A stretch of 64,000 nt of DNA from Metopolophium dirhodum (GCF_019925205.1 NC_083566.1:8246001-8310000); one strand, 5' to 3'; positions 47,730-60,549 are shown, counted from the first letter of the stretch. Made by a program: numbers and translations. The notes: generated by a model not told the origin, from the letters alone.

Positions 47730-50450
47730 GTAGGTACCGACAGTAACGATACGCTGCAAACATTATTTAATGATCGATTGTTTATTATCACCGGCGGCTA
47801 CACGTAACGTGAAATAACGTGATTTTTGGATTTTGACAGATGGTTGTGTACACTATTATATTATTATGTGTATAGTGCGTGGGACGATGAGATAATGTTG
47901 TTGTAGAGATATTGTTATTATTTATAAAAAAAAGTAATAATAGTGTAACAATAGTGTAACAATATAGTGGCGGTGAAAACACTTATTTTTACTCTCTTCG
48001 ATCGTTCACCGCGGTACCGTACAACCGGCTTTGAACCAATTCAATAACAGGATTGCAGCAAGCAATAGCACTCGCGCGCGCGCCGTCGACGTCCTAATAG
48101 ACTACACTAGAGTCTAGACGCGTCATAATAGTACAACGACGGTTCTTTACCTAATTCTATATATCACTCGGTCAAAGAAATAAAATGTCAACAGTAATAA
48201 TTATTCGTAATTACTAATTATCAATAGATATTAATTATTGGAGTGTAAGGTACCTATGAATAACATTTTTTCAAACTTAATGTTACCTATTTTAACTAAG
48301 TACCTATTAACTATAAAGACAAATAAGTAATATTATAATGTTGTTGTAGAACATTAGAACTGCTTAAGAAGATCGATCAGTTTTCATAGAATAATTTTAA
48401 AATGTTGAATACAATATTATGAACGCTTCGTAATAAATATCAAAAACTAATTTGATTTGAAAATATTGAAAATTTGAAAACACTTCATATTGTAGCCTAT
48501 AGGTCGTTTAGATTTGTACAATAATATTACTACGACTTTATTAAATAACGTATATTATCTTAATTAATGATATTACCACTGATGAACAAAACGTTTGAAA
48601 AAAAAAGAGTTTTTCTGTTTAATTTGACAGCTGCGTGTCTAAGAACTTTTTAAAAGGTGTTTAGTATGGTCAGAGGTAACTATATAATTGATTAATGCAT
48701 GTAAAGTGGGTAACATTATGTGATTAAAATTACAAATCTTAAAATCAAATTCTGTGTTTCAAAACGTCTACGGGTTGTATAATACATTAAATTGGGCATC
48801 GCCGTACGTTCTGTAATCAGCATGCATTCCAATTATAGTATAGTTATTACACGCTAATAAACGATATCTGCAAATTCGTGTAAGAACTTAAAAGCGTCTC
48901 CGCATTTTTTTACACAAATTACATTTAAAATATTATGACGTACTTAAAATATTATATTAAAATTGGTATAGAGTTGCTATGTTTCGTACACGTGTTGTAT
49001 ATTGTTATGCAGGTAGTTACCGAAATTAAAATATTATTTAATGTCATGCTTAATCACAAATTATTACTCATTTACTTGTCCATTATTACAACAAAACATT
49101 TTTTCTTATAATTATCATACCGTATGGGTATTACCGGTATACATTTTATCTTCTATGCGAGAGAGTTATTTTACGTAATTTTAGCATCACGCTTAAAGTT
49201 GGTGACAGTGCAATCCTTTGAGCCTATACACTATAGAGGACATATTTGTTAACAATAATTTACATTCTATTTAAAACATTATGTACAAATAAAAAGCATT
49301 TACATGAAATTATTAATAATAAATTAATATAATATGTTTCCCATTACTCCGTTTATCGATATTTTCTTAATTTAAAATTATATGTACCTATATAACTATA
49401 AAAGTTATCATTCATATTTACATCTGAACTCAAGAGTTTTGAACGTTTATTTATAATCAAATATTGAATATCTGATATCAACGCGATATAATAAATTATG
49501 ATAAATTTATTATAGGTAATTACTTATATTACTTATAACTTTTTTATTACTAATTATGAATTATGATGACACGGTATATTTTATGAAGTTATACGTTTCA
49601 TTACGCACGATGCGCAATAAATAAATGTAAAGTGATAATTATTGTAGATTTTTCGTAAATTAAAGAATAGGTAGGTATTTATATTTTATGAAATGTATGG
49701 TTAAATTTAATTTAAATACCTATCAGTTCTTACAAAATTATCGATAAACAGGTCTAGGTTGGATTATTTCCATTTAAATAATAATAAATAAACTTACTTT
49801 TACTGTATACTGTATAGTGTGTAAAAAATATATAATAGCTGCTTAATATCAACGATGAACTCAAAATAAAATGTCTACGCAATAAGTCACTTTCCACAAA
49901 GGATGTTTACATTGACCTCCTGTGGTGGGATAAAACGAATAATAATAATAATATCACGCGAAAATCTCACACATACGTACGTATTAATCTGTTACTATAA
50001 TTTACATAAAACATTGGAATTACCAAAAAACAAATTCAAATCAATCTTATAATGGTAGGTGTTTGTTTACCATATTACATTACGCCTTTAGGCCTAAGCC
50101 TAATTATACATCTCAACGGCGTTAATAACACTATTTATTTTCTTTACCACAAGTAGAATGATTTGAGGAGTTCTGAGTCTTACTTTATAACCCACAACAC
50201 ATGTTTACAGGGTTATCTCTCTAACAAGTATTAATTATACCACACATATGCAACATTCATCTGACATGAACCGAACTGAATCATTATCACTTTTTTTCGG
50301 GTATCACTTAATTTTGGAATCAACCGTTTATGTAGGTTTTCCTATTACAGTATTGTTGTATACCTCTACTCTCGAGTCTTTTTATCATTTTTTTACTATA
50401 CAATTTATATAATATTAAAATGTTTATTATAAAAATTAGTATCTATATTT
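47730..50450. other. AT-rich stretch, no gene seen
   Basis: CpG content falls off after about 48120 (a CGCGCGCGC run near 48075). Beyond that I see only AT-rich DNA. Confidence 0.45.
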
Positions 50451-50455
50451 GAATT

Positions 50456-50586
50456 TTTATAGGATATGGCGTCTATAAATAAGAACCTTCACCCCCACTA
50501 TGAGGTCGCCCACCGATATATACCTGGTTCAGTTGTACAAGACTGGTGCGTCTCAAGGTTCTTCTTTAGATGCTATATCCTATAAA
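50456..50586. mobile_element. 131 bp inverted-repeat element or hairpin
   Basis: TTTATAGGATATGGCGTCTA on the left pairs with the reverse complement of the right end (TTTATAGGATATAGCATCTA), and the arms run about 31 bases to AAGAACCTT with a few mismatches and an indel. The loop of about 65 bases is GC-richer than its surroundings. TA dinucleotides at both edges would suit a mariner-type insertion, but they are uninformative in AT-rich DNA. A structured RNA precursor is an alternative. Confidence 0.65.
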
Positions 50587-51097
50587 CATTATAATATATT
50601 AATATATTATATTATAGTTATATTATCAATAAACATTTTTAATATTATTTGTTTGTTATGAATATTCAATCGACGTTTAATGGTTATAGATACCTACCTA
50701 CTTATGAAATCTCAAATCTGGCTATCTGAGTAAAATGTAAGACATATAGTAATAGTACCTACATATAGTGACGTGTTTACGTGTAGTATAAGTACTTGGA
50801 ATCATAATAGGTTAGGTATATTAACCTAACATAATATAATATACCTGCGTGGTTAATATGCGGTGATGGATGTGAAATATATGAAGGAGTTAATTTACAG
50901 TTGTTATATTGTAAATTAAAAAATGCAGCTATCGCAACTAGTTTCAAAATTAAAATACCATAAGCATACGCCACGATGATAATACTTAATTTTAAATTGT
51001 TTAGTGACCATTTAGGTAAGTCTCAGTTCACACTGAATTATTAAAAATTAATTCTTTTGAACGTATAACATTTGCCACGTTATACGTTACCCAAAGT

Positions 51098-51238
51098 CCT
51101 AGGCGCAAATAGCATTTGGGATTTGGGGTGTGGCTAAAGCTTTACTTTTATAATATTGAATAATCTTAAAACAAAATGTAGGAAATGTTTGGGGGGGGGG
51201 GCTTAAGGGCTAAAGCCCTCCCCCTATTCGCTCCTATG
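51098..51238. mobile_element. hAT-type MITE, 141 bp, perfect 8 bp TSD
   Basis: The ends are CCTAGGCGCAAATAG and the complement of CATAGGAGCGAATAG. The flanks are identical, CCCAAAGT (51090-51097 and 51239-51246). Termini and G-rich interior (GGGGTGTGGCTAAAGC, and an 11-G run) match the element at 13659-13832, so both belong to one family. Confidence 0.92.
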
Positions 51239-51322
51239 CCCAAAGTATAACGACGGAGTCAAGTACAACATATAAGTCATGATGGAGGTATATCCTCTTG
51301 AGATTCTCCACGTAATATAATA

Positions 51323-51406
51323 ATGTTGTGTGTTCAGGCCTTAGCGGCCTTGTGGAAATCGTGTGCAAGTGTGTTCGCCGGACTCATACACTACCGCAGT
51401 GCCACG
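51323..51406 (+). CDS. Possible first coding exon with signal-like start
   Basis: The ATG at 51323 lies about 52 bases after a TATAAG box (around 51271), which suits a TATA promoter with a short leader. Twenty-eight codons follow in phase 0 to a strong donor, CCACG|GTATGT (51407). The peptide begins MLCVQALAALWKSCASVFAG, hydrophobic enough for a signal peptide or anchor. The frame also stays open past the donor to 51547. An upstream ATG near 51279 may compete, and no downstream exon is identified. I do not recognise the protein; the model rests on signals alone. Confidence 0.25.
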
Positions 51407-52129
51407 GTATGTCAGTGTGGCCCGTTATCGTTAGTTCTAAGGGTTACGTTTACTCGAAAACGTTGCAAAATATTTAAGCCTGCGATTCAACAGCGAGAAA
51501 CCATCATCGTTGACGTCAAAACGACGATTAAATATTATAATCATTAATCACTAATTACACGGCACGATGCGCGTGTGTATAGTAATAATAGTAATAATAA
51601 TAATAATAATAGACATAATACGTCATGTAATCTGAGGACTAATTATTGAGGTGACGCCTGGGGGTGACCAATGCCCATAAATAATAATATGAAAATATGC
51701 GCCGCGGGCACGTCGACGTCGTGGTAGCTCGAAATAAAAGCCAAAACAGCAGTTAAAAATCGATGAAAAATCACGTATACCTTGCACACACACATACTGT
51801 TTCGTAAATAATAATAATGAATAATTAATTTTCGTACACATCTACCTATAATGGTGTTTATTATGTTAATGTATTGTAACGCAGAAAAATAAATATTCGT
51901 TCCGTAGCTGATTTCGGTGAGCTTCAGTCGATTAATCGATAATAACAATTCGGACGAGCATTAAAACATACGTACGTAATTCGTACGAGGACCGTTTATA
52001 ATAATAATGATAGTAACGATAATACGATGTTGTGTAAAGTGTGCTGATGTGTGCAACCTAGACGTACCGAATGTCGAGTTGTTTCAGCGAGTACACAGAG
52101 TTGCAGCGGTGAAAAATAAATAATAATAA

Positions 52130-52560
52130 TATGAATTATGCGGTGTAGAAGCGGTGGTGACGTAGTCAAGTGGCGCGCTGAAAAAGTCAACCGAGGGCGA
52201 GAGCGAAATCAAAAGGAATTGGAGAGCGAACTCGACGTCAAAGTATCAGGAGCGCATAAAGTGCCCGCGTCGCATCGCGTCCGGCACGCCTCGCGGTCGG
52301 AAAAAAAATGTCACATCAGACAATTTCATGCGATACTCGACGTTTGCCGAACCGGGTCCCATGCACGGACCGCGCGGGAAACCCTCGATGCGCGTGAGAC
52401 GTGAAAATTTCCACATAATAAGCCCGTCGCTTACCAGGGGCCCAGCCGGCGTTGCCCGTGTATCGCGTGTGCTCGTGGTCACGGTGCTGTGCTACGAAGT
52501 TCGGTGTGCGCGCGCACGCGTGCGCGAGTGTGTGTGTATGATACAATCACCGAGAGTCGC
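52130..52560. other. CpG-rich island with overlapping frames
   Basis: A CpG-dense stretch. The plus-strand frame at 52138-52404 starts with ATG and encodes 88 mostly charged residues, but frames of similar length lie on the minus strand (52246-52546) and in another plus frame (52328-52612), so length is not evidence. No domain recognised. It may be the 5' end of a gene. (GCGCGCACGCGTGCGC) near 52507-52522 is a perfect palindrome. Confidence 0.35.
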
Positions 52561-52685
52561 TGAGAATTTCGTACTACGTATAACACTACAGTTATGGGCT
52601 ATTATCCTATAGGTATTATAAGCGTAGCATATAATTCTGATTGAGCGACAACTAGTTGACGCACATTTTTAAAATTTCCCATTAA

Positions 52686-52700
52686 GGGGGGGGGGGGGGG
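52686..52700. repeat. Poly(G) run of 15
   Basis: Fifteen consecutive G just upstream of the inverted repeat at 52779. Confidence 0.85.
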
Positions 52701-52778
52701 ATTCAATACAGTGATTTTCTGTTTTTGTCTAACACACGCGCGACATAGTATTTTAGACGTGTTTTTTGCCAAACATTC

Positions 52779-53048
52779 CAATTGATCTATTGAAGCGATG
52801 AGAATTCTGAAAACAGATTTGAATTCGTCGTCAAGTCTACTTGAAATCGACTTTCCCACATTTTTGATAATATCCCCCAAATTCCAGAAAACGTCATATT
52901 AAAAAAGAGTATTTAAACATTTTTGTATTTCAATTTTTGGAGAAGCTAAAATCAAAAAATCAAAATTATGGGAAAGTCGATTTCAAGTAGACTTGACGAC
53001 GAATTCAAATCTGTTTTCAGAATTCTCATCACTTCATTAGATCAATTG
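52779..53048. repeat. Inverted repeat, 79 bp arms at ~97%
   Basis: The arms 52779-52857 and 52970-53048 are reverse complements with two differences in 79 positions, separated by a 112 bp AT-rich loop. Similarity continues more weakly outward (TTTTTTGCCAAACATT on the left against AATGTTTGG-like sequence on the right). The minus frame 52602-52880 reads through the left arm, and the plus strand can encode the same peptide from the right arm (GKSISSRLDDEFKSVF); both could descend from one coding or repeat unit. Confidence 0.88.
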
Positions 53049-53268
53049 ATATATTTGGAAAATAATCCGTCAAAAGTCCTATGTCACGCGGGATGGAATC
53101 CCCTTAAACACCCGGAACTCATTTGAGTGACAACAATATACCTATATAGACTATTGGCGCTATGCGTTCAGAGTTGGAATGTTGGAAGAGTTTAATGCTT
53201 CTATTATAACTATATTATATTGTATATTATATTATGTATATTATAATATTAAACTATTATCTATATTT

Positions 53269-53327
53269 AAGAGGACGTCGTACCCACATGTGCATTTTAT
53301 CATGCACTCGTACGACATGGCAAATTT
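53269..53327. mobile_element. Foldback-family fragment with nested hairpin
   Basis: GGACGTCGTACCC matches the right-end terminus of the 42140-42570 element, and the following TCGTACGACATGGCAAATTT resembles its left arm (CACGACATTTCAAATTT). Within it GTCGTAC/GTACGAC and GTGCA/TGCAC form two nested stems. The rest of the element is absent. Confidence 0.65.
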
Positions 53328-53329
53328 AA

Positions 53330-56150
53330 ATATATATTATATAATATAAATATCATACATAATTATACATATTTTATACTCTTTTAAAATCAATAGTATA
53401 CTAAAAAGTATAAATTGCCCCAAAAAATAAAACCATAGTATTTTTTTTATTTGGTTTTAAATTTTATTAAATCGTTTTTATAACATGCTTAAAACAATTG
53501 GAAAAAACATGTTTTATACTATTATACAATTAACATAAAACAGGTTTTATGCAATTAAAACTGTTTTTATGTAAAAACCGTGTTGTTTATCAAGTCTCGC
53601 TCATACGTATAATATTACGATATGCAAAATATTATTTTCCTATTGCCCGAAATTATTCATTCGCAGCTGTATAAGTACAATTCAAATTTATAACAATTAT
53701 TTGTATGTGCTGTTAGTACCTATTTTGTTTTTTAGAAAATAAACTTAGGTTTCGACGTACACAATTATTTGGGAAATACTCATTAAATATGTAGGTACTT
53801 ACATTCTCAATCGGTATCTTATTAGTAAATAAATCCATGTCGACTTTAAAAAATATGCTCATAACTCGTTTTTAAAGGGTTTTCCTCGATATAAATTGTG
53901 AAATCTTGTTTAGTTATATCGAATACTGCAAATTAGTAATTCATTGTTACAGGAGTATAAAAATAATAATTCCAATGTTTTTTCGGTTTTCTGTACAAAT
54001 TGTACACCATTGTATAAAATAATTCTATACAGCGTATACAAAGTACCTACCAACAATACTATCCACTAGAATTTTAAAAAGTTATATCTTGATGAAAACT
54101 TAAAAGACGAATCGGTTGAATAAGATATCTGATAAATATAATGACGATTGCATTTTAGTACGAAAACCTTACTATACATAGATAGATGAGTCAGGTTACT
54201 TTACTCTAGGGGCAGTTATTTTGATGAAATATAATTTTATTTCCCTGTGTTTTAAAACGTACCTAGCTCCGTAAGTGAGAAATGGGTTTTTGGGGATTTC
54301 GATTGTTTTATTTAACATTTTTTTTACGTTTCTAATGAAATATATGTACTCAATTTTTTAGTGAATTTTTCAAGTTTTTAGAACATTTTTTACAATTTAT
54401 TTTTAACTATACGTAAATTATAATATACAAAATTAATGTTCGTAAAAAGAACTCGCATATAATGGTAGATACTAGAGGCACTCAGTGATCAAATAGTGTC
54501 GACCATGTAGGATTTTAAATATAATATACCTACACAATACTCGTCGACTTCCGCTTTCATATCTATATTTTTAAAAAAATAATGAATTAATTAATGAGGC
54601 GATGAAAATACTTCTTTTTAGTGGCTGTAGTATTTTAATGTCTTCTGAAAAAAAAAAATCATCATTGTAAAACACATTATATTATTATGCCTGTTATACT
54701 ATTATAGTGATATATCATTTATTAAACCAATAAATACATTTTTAACGCGTTTTTTGAGATTTATAATGCATTTTTGCATTTTTTGTAATTTTTGACCATT
54801 AGAATCCCACTCCCTCTTTTATTCTATTATTATTGTGTTGAGCTACAGATTAAATCGGAAAATTATAAAATATTTTATAATAACCTACTTATATTGAATA
54901 ACTCGAGTGTTTGACTAAGCTCTTTAGGGTTACTAGTTTTTCAATATAAAATTTGTATAAACATATTTATTTCCACATAAGTGTATTTGTAAACAGTGTT
55001 CAGTTGTATTAGTTGTAATATTATATTCTTAACTTTGATTAAAATTAAATTATGAATTTGTATGCGTATATTTGACTGCAAATCAATGACAAACAATCTA
55101 CAACCCCCCCCCCCCCCCCTCTGCACAAAGTTATACAAATATAATTATTTGTATATTCGCGTATGACAGCTGAATGGTTTTGACAAAGTTACTGTTAAAG
55201 TATGACTTATAAGTCAAAACCAACCATCGCGAGTAGGTAATCTTCATCGTTTAAGCTTTTTACAGTCCACGTCAACAGTCGTATAATATTATATAAACCA
55301 GCGTTGAACCGTTTATATCCAGTATTAACATACTTTTATTTAATAGGTACTTAGTTGCTTGTAAAAGTTAAGTTACCTACCTATCAGAATATTTACTGAA
55401 GCAAATTTATCTGTACAATTATTTATGCCTGCGAATATTGCCATAAACCATGTAGAAATAGATACAACTATATTATATTATTGTTTATCGATTAAATCGA
55501 CACCAACGCACTTGCCACTTCCACTCGCGAGTAACAACTACATTATTATGATGTAATGCACGATGATACGAGTACTTATGGTATTTATTATTATAGTGTT
55601 ATAATATTATAATACCTACCTATAACCATTTTCATACGGCGCGCGTCATGTGATTATTTTAACAAGGTTTTCCTAGGATTTTCCAAGTCTACCCGTGTAT
55701 TAAATATTTAATGGTCTTATAGCAGCGTTTCAGAGTATATTACGAAACTGTTTATACGTACAAAACAAAATTCGATCATATATTATAGTATAACAGTAGC
55801 AAGATACTATAGATATTTTCCCCCTGCAAGGACAATAATTGAGGAATCATAAATTTGTTTTTGAGTAAAGTGCAGTGGAAAATGTCTAGTAGCATGCTAC
55901 ATTTTGTTAGGAATTAAATTAAACTTTTATTTTATTGTTGATTTGCGTTTCTACGACCATTAACAAAGTGTTACAAAAATCGATTAGAAAAAGAAAAGTT
56001 GTATCCAGCCCAAAAACACATCTATGTCAAAACCATAAATATTATAAAATATACCCAACAGTTTTACAACAACTTTTATAATATTTCTGTATAAATAATT
56101 GACAATAAACAGCAGGTTGCCATTTCTCAATAATACGATTTTTTTTCAAC
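53330..56150. other. AT-rich stretch, no gene seen
   Basis: Only AT-rich DNA and one long C run (55104-55119) are apparent. Confidence 0.45.
55104..55119. repeat. Poly(C) run of 16
   Basis: Sixteen consecutive C in AT-rich DNA. Confidence 0.85.
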
Positions 56151-56155
56151 TGCAG

Positions 56156-56281
56156 ATCAAAGCACTCCGGGCGTGATCTACCCATTATTTGTACATCCGT
56201 TGAAGATCAACACTGTTTCCACCATACTCCAGCCATTTCGTGGATCATTAAATGCCAAAACGAGTGCGTTATATTTTATAG
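56156..56281 (+). CDS. Candidate internal exon, unknown protein
   Basis: A good acceptor (TTTTTTTTCAACTGCAG, ending 56155) precedes a 126-base GC-richer segment that ends at a donor-like TATAG|GTACCT. Two plus frames are open across it: one reads TPGVIYPLFVHPLKINTVST, the other starts SKHSGRDLPIICTSVEDQHC. The first has the more protein-like codon pattern. The length is a multiple of three. No flanking exon could be paired with it, and a decayed element could look the same. Confidence 0.3.
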
Positions 56282-56289
56282 GTACCTAC

Positions 56290-58850
56290 CTATGTGGCTA
56301 CTAATAATAAACCAATATGAATATAATATAATAATTACATAAAATAATTCAAGGGATGTCAAAAATACTAAATATATGAGTTTATAATTGAAATCAGCTG
56401 AGCATTATGCTGTGTCAGGCCGATATTATAAATAGATTTTATAACCATTGATTAAAATTAAATTCAGTTGCACGTGTGCTCCTCCCCACAGTAATTTTGT
56501 AAAAAATTATTTTTAGCACAACTCCTTCCAGAAAAATATCCGGAATTCGCTATACTGACTGAATGATTTATTTAATTTCGACGGTTTTGGCATATCACAT
56601 TATCCCTGTATATTATAGTGTATACGGTATACCTAAGCAAGTTTCATAAATAATGGCAATATACTAGAGGCAATACATTATGACTTTAGTCTATACCTAC
56701 ATTTTAAACATAGGTGTTATTGTTAATATTGATCTTAGAATATATAGGCACAACTTAATATGTTACTAAATAATAATTTTCATCCTTATGTCTTTTATTT
56801 GTTCTAATAACTGTAGAAAATATTTTATTGCACGTTCACAGCAATACACGATTCACCCTCAATTCTTAAGAAGTTTTGTATAATTGTTCATTCGAACAAT
56901 AAACATACCTATACTGCAGCTATACACTATACACATATTATATATAATTTATATACCTAAGTAACCTATGTAATATTGTCATCGTGAATAACCAACAGAC
57001 TACAGAAAGGTCAACATTTAAAAATGTTTAAAGTGAAAGTCGTTTATAATATTATTTGATCTTATCTAGTTCGGATTCCCATTAGGTTATATATAGTTAA
57101 AGTACACTATAAAGGCCCAAGAAATACAAATAAAATAAAAAGTCAATAACTTTTATAAATAAATGAGAAAAATAATACAAGGGATTTTTAATTTATGATG
57201 ATTATTTATCTATTACCTACCAATAAAATATAATAAGGAACAAAATGTATTCTCAGTGTATAATATATATTTTTAAAGTGAATATAATATAATTTAATTT
57301 AAATCATGTACTCGTTGTATAAGGCAATTTATACAATTTCTAGCTACAAAATAATATAGGCACTTCAGTAACTCAGTATTCGCACCACATTTGTGATAAT
57401 TTTATAGGGTTGTGTATCTACTATTATATGCACCTACTTAATAAGATTTTATCTTCAAATCACCAGTCGTTATTGTTTTGGTTGCATTCTATAATAATAT
57501 ACGATGGCTTAAATAGATCAATATTTTTAGTAAAAATCAAATTTTAACTCTAAAAACATACATATACAACTGATAATTACAAGGTCCTATCTCTGATATC
57601 CGTGGATATATATAGACACGCCATCATACGCGTGTCTATATAATTATCTATTGTCAGCCAATGTTCTTATTGTGTTTCAGCTACATATCGTAAATATTAC
57701 ATTATACTTTTTTTATAAAACAAAAAATAATAATAATCCGGAAATGAAATACTTTAAAGATTTCTACCTACCTAGTAACTACCTACAAATCCAGACTTTG
57801 TACATAAGTCATAATATCATATTTATGCTTAATAAATACTAACGAAGAAAGCTGAAAAAGTATGTGAAGGATTTAGGATATTATACCTAGTATTACCTGC
57901 AACATAGATCCTACGTATTATTTAATTTTACATTATATAAAAAAAGTTATTTATTTTAATTTCGTTTCAAACAAATTAATTTTTTTATTTTTATTTTCAT
58001 GGAACTTCTTGGAAACTAGTGTTAAAGACCAAAGTGATTAATATAAAAATATGAAGGTAGGTATAAAACAAATTTATGCTGAATTATAAGATTATATAAT
58101 TATTATAATTATTATTATTTTATTTTTAATATTTTATTTGAGAAATATTAAATTTATTATGATTTATGATATACATATAATATTATGCACTAATATGTAA
58201 TTATAAAATTTCATGAGATTATTTTCCTTATTCACTCTTTTTTATATGAAACTATTTTTGATAACTAATATTCGTGTATTTTATTTAGTAGGTACCTATA
58301 CAACCTAATATTTATCTAGAATAGTAATTTCAGTGGTTATCTAACGAGTATGGACTATAATTTTGAACAATTTTACACTGGTTTTTGGTTAATGTTTTCG
58401 CGACGTAAGCGAATTATATTATACCGAAGTCAATAAATTATGTTCAATATATGTGGCATTATCGATGAAAATAGCAAATATAAAATAACATTCTAAATCG
58501 TGACTTTTCCGTTTTCAAAAAAAAAAAAAAAACAATGAAGTATACTATACGAGTACCTATATAATATAATAATATTATTATTATATGTTTTACACGACGG
58601 TGTATTTTTACAAATCCGTAATAATCGTAAATCCTACAAGAACTCATTATGCGCACAAGCGGCGAACTATACCTACTCCGCTATTATATATTACCTATAT
58701 ACAAAACTTATATTAATTGGACATTCCGCGTGATAATGAAATTAATAAACTTGCAGCACAGACGATAGCATACGCAAGTATATTATATAGCATTATGAAA
58801 AAAAAAGATAGATAGAAATCTCTTATGCTACTATTATAATGCGGTACGAT
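56290..58850. other. AT-rich stretch, no gene seen
   Basis: Beyond the hairpin at 57609 nothing is supported; the frame at 57651-57842 is a non-ATG frame in AT-rich DNA. Confidence 0.45.
57609..57642. repeat. Perfect 12 bp-stem hairpin
   Basis: TATATAGACACG and its complement enclose a 10-base loop. No flanking T run or target duplication gives it a clear role. Confidence 0.8.
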
Positions 58851-58859
58851 TTACATTAT

Positions 58860-59015
58860 CATATTATTATCGTAACGCGTGAACGCGGCAAACCACGCGG
58901 GCCACGGTTACTACTACCTATATTATATTATGCGACTTGTGAAGCGATATAACATTATAGGAGAGGGGTGGGGGCTTCATATGCGTATGATTATTGTCGT
59001 AAAAATTATAATAAA

Positions 59016-59063
<48 letters not shown>

Positions 59064-59500
59064 GATGAAGAACACGCGTGGCACTTTTAAATCTTGCGTA
59101 ATCGCGCGGCGATGACGACGACAGTTACGGAGCCCGCGATATGCTCGGAGAACGGCTCCGGACGTGCCGATCGGATAAGTCAGTAAGTCACAACAGCTAT
59201 GAGTAATAACAATTAAAAAGAGAAGATTATTCGTCGCCGTCGTTTTACAAGTCGCATAGTCGTTATCCGGATCTAAGGACCACGGCGGTCGATTGGACCC
59301 TGGGGTAAACCACCGGCAGAAGTCACACGAAAATATTATATTCTACTGACTGCTGCAGCGTGATGACAGTACGAGGTTTAAAGAAAAACAATTGAATGCA
59401 ATCAAAACCTTTGAACGCTGCGAAACCCCGCGCAAAGGCTGCGCGATAGGACGACGACGATTTCGTTTTAGATCCGCACCGGCACGCCATTTTATAATAT
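58860..59500. other. CpG-rich island
   Basis: A CpG-rich region interrupted by the (CA)n tract. The plus frame 58879-59115 simply spans the CA repeat. No recognisable coding sequence; probably promoter-associated, orientation unknown. Confidence 0.35.
59017..59059. repeat. (CA)n microsatellite
   Basis: About 21 CA units within the CpG-rich region. Confidence 0.95.
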
Positions 59501-60004
59501 TTGTGCAGTAACTTTTAAATTGTCTGTTCTATTACAATATTGTTTGATTAATTAACTGCACTGGCAATACATATTAGTTTTTAAATATATTTATTTGAAA
59601 TCGTTTGACTAGAACCGAGTACAATGAAAAAATAACGCACGACCAATAAGTGTGTGTGTGATTTTAATGTGCATTATATACGATTGTATGGGTATAATAG
59701 TGGCACCTGACATTTAAATAAGATAAGTAGGAAACCCAAACGGATCGCGAATCACATTTATAGCCATTAGAAAATTTTTCAAATTTTGTAAAATATTTTT
59801 CAGTTAGAAATTCATCAAAGTTTTTTCTTTTCATAGCTAACATTGGAAATTTTAATAGAAGGTTTCCTACAAGTTTTACTACCTCTATCAAAAATAAAAA
59901 GTTAACCGAAAATAGTTACGCTATTCATAGCTATGAGATAGTTTCGATTTTTATAAAAAATTTTTACTATTAAATTTGATTATTTATACCAGTATGCTGC
60001 TATA

Positions 60005-60150
60005 GAGTATATACGCTGACACAATGTCTCCGTTCAGAATCGTTTTTCGTATACAATGTTTTATCAATGAATTCAAATATAACACATCCATTACAACGAC
60101 ATGGTTGACAACTACTAAACAGCAGAGCGGTACCCACTGATCCTTCTTTT
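60005..60150 (-). repeat. Diverged copy of the 25.7 kb repeat left end
   Basis: Read on the minus strand it has the same order as 25687-25814: GGGTA, a CGCTCTGCTGT block, a TGTAATGGATG block, TTTGAATTCA, then ACATTGTATACGAAAAACGA. It lies directly beside the better-preserved copy at 60171-60296, so the two form an old tandem pair. Confidence 0.65.
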
Positions 60151-60170
60151 TGGATTCTGAGCGAAGCGAT

Positions 60171-60296
60171 CAGAATCGTTTTTCTTATACAATGATATTA
60201 TATCATTTAATTCAAATTTAACACCATCCATTACAGTGACCCACTTGTAACCTACTGTATAGCAGAGCGACATCCACTTACCCACCTTTTTTTTGT
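60171..60296 (-). repeat. Near-identical inverted copy of 25687-25814
   Basis: About 3 differences in some 122 aligned bases, on the opposite strand about 34 kb away. The minus-strand frame at 60115-60312 is a by-product of the repeat. Confidence 0.88.
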
Positions 60297-60549
60297 TTGA
60301 ATATAGGTACACAAAATAATTTACTGGAATGTGTCGTGAATGGCAAAATTATAATAGTTTGAACGACTTATATAAATACAAAATATATGTTAACTTTAGT
60401 CTGTAGAATTAAAATATTTCTTGTTGTTATTCAACTAACACGACTACTAGAATACATGCATTTTGGGTCACTGAATATGTAAATGGGCCGCTTATAGAAG
60501 TGCAAATCTCGATGGGCCGATACATACCAATCCGGCCCTGGTAGCCATC

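Noticed and set aside
60527..60540. CCAATCCGGCCCTG, resembling the right end of a CAGGGCCGG-type hAT element
   Set aside because: No left terminus or 8 bp duplication was found nearby; possibly a truncated copy, but the element cannot be delimited.
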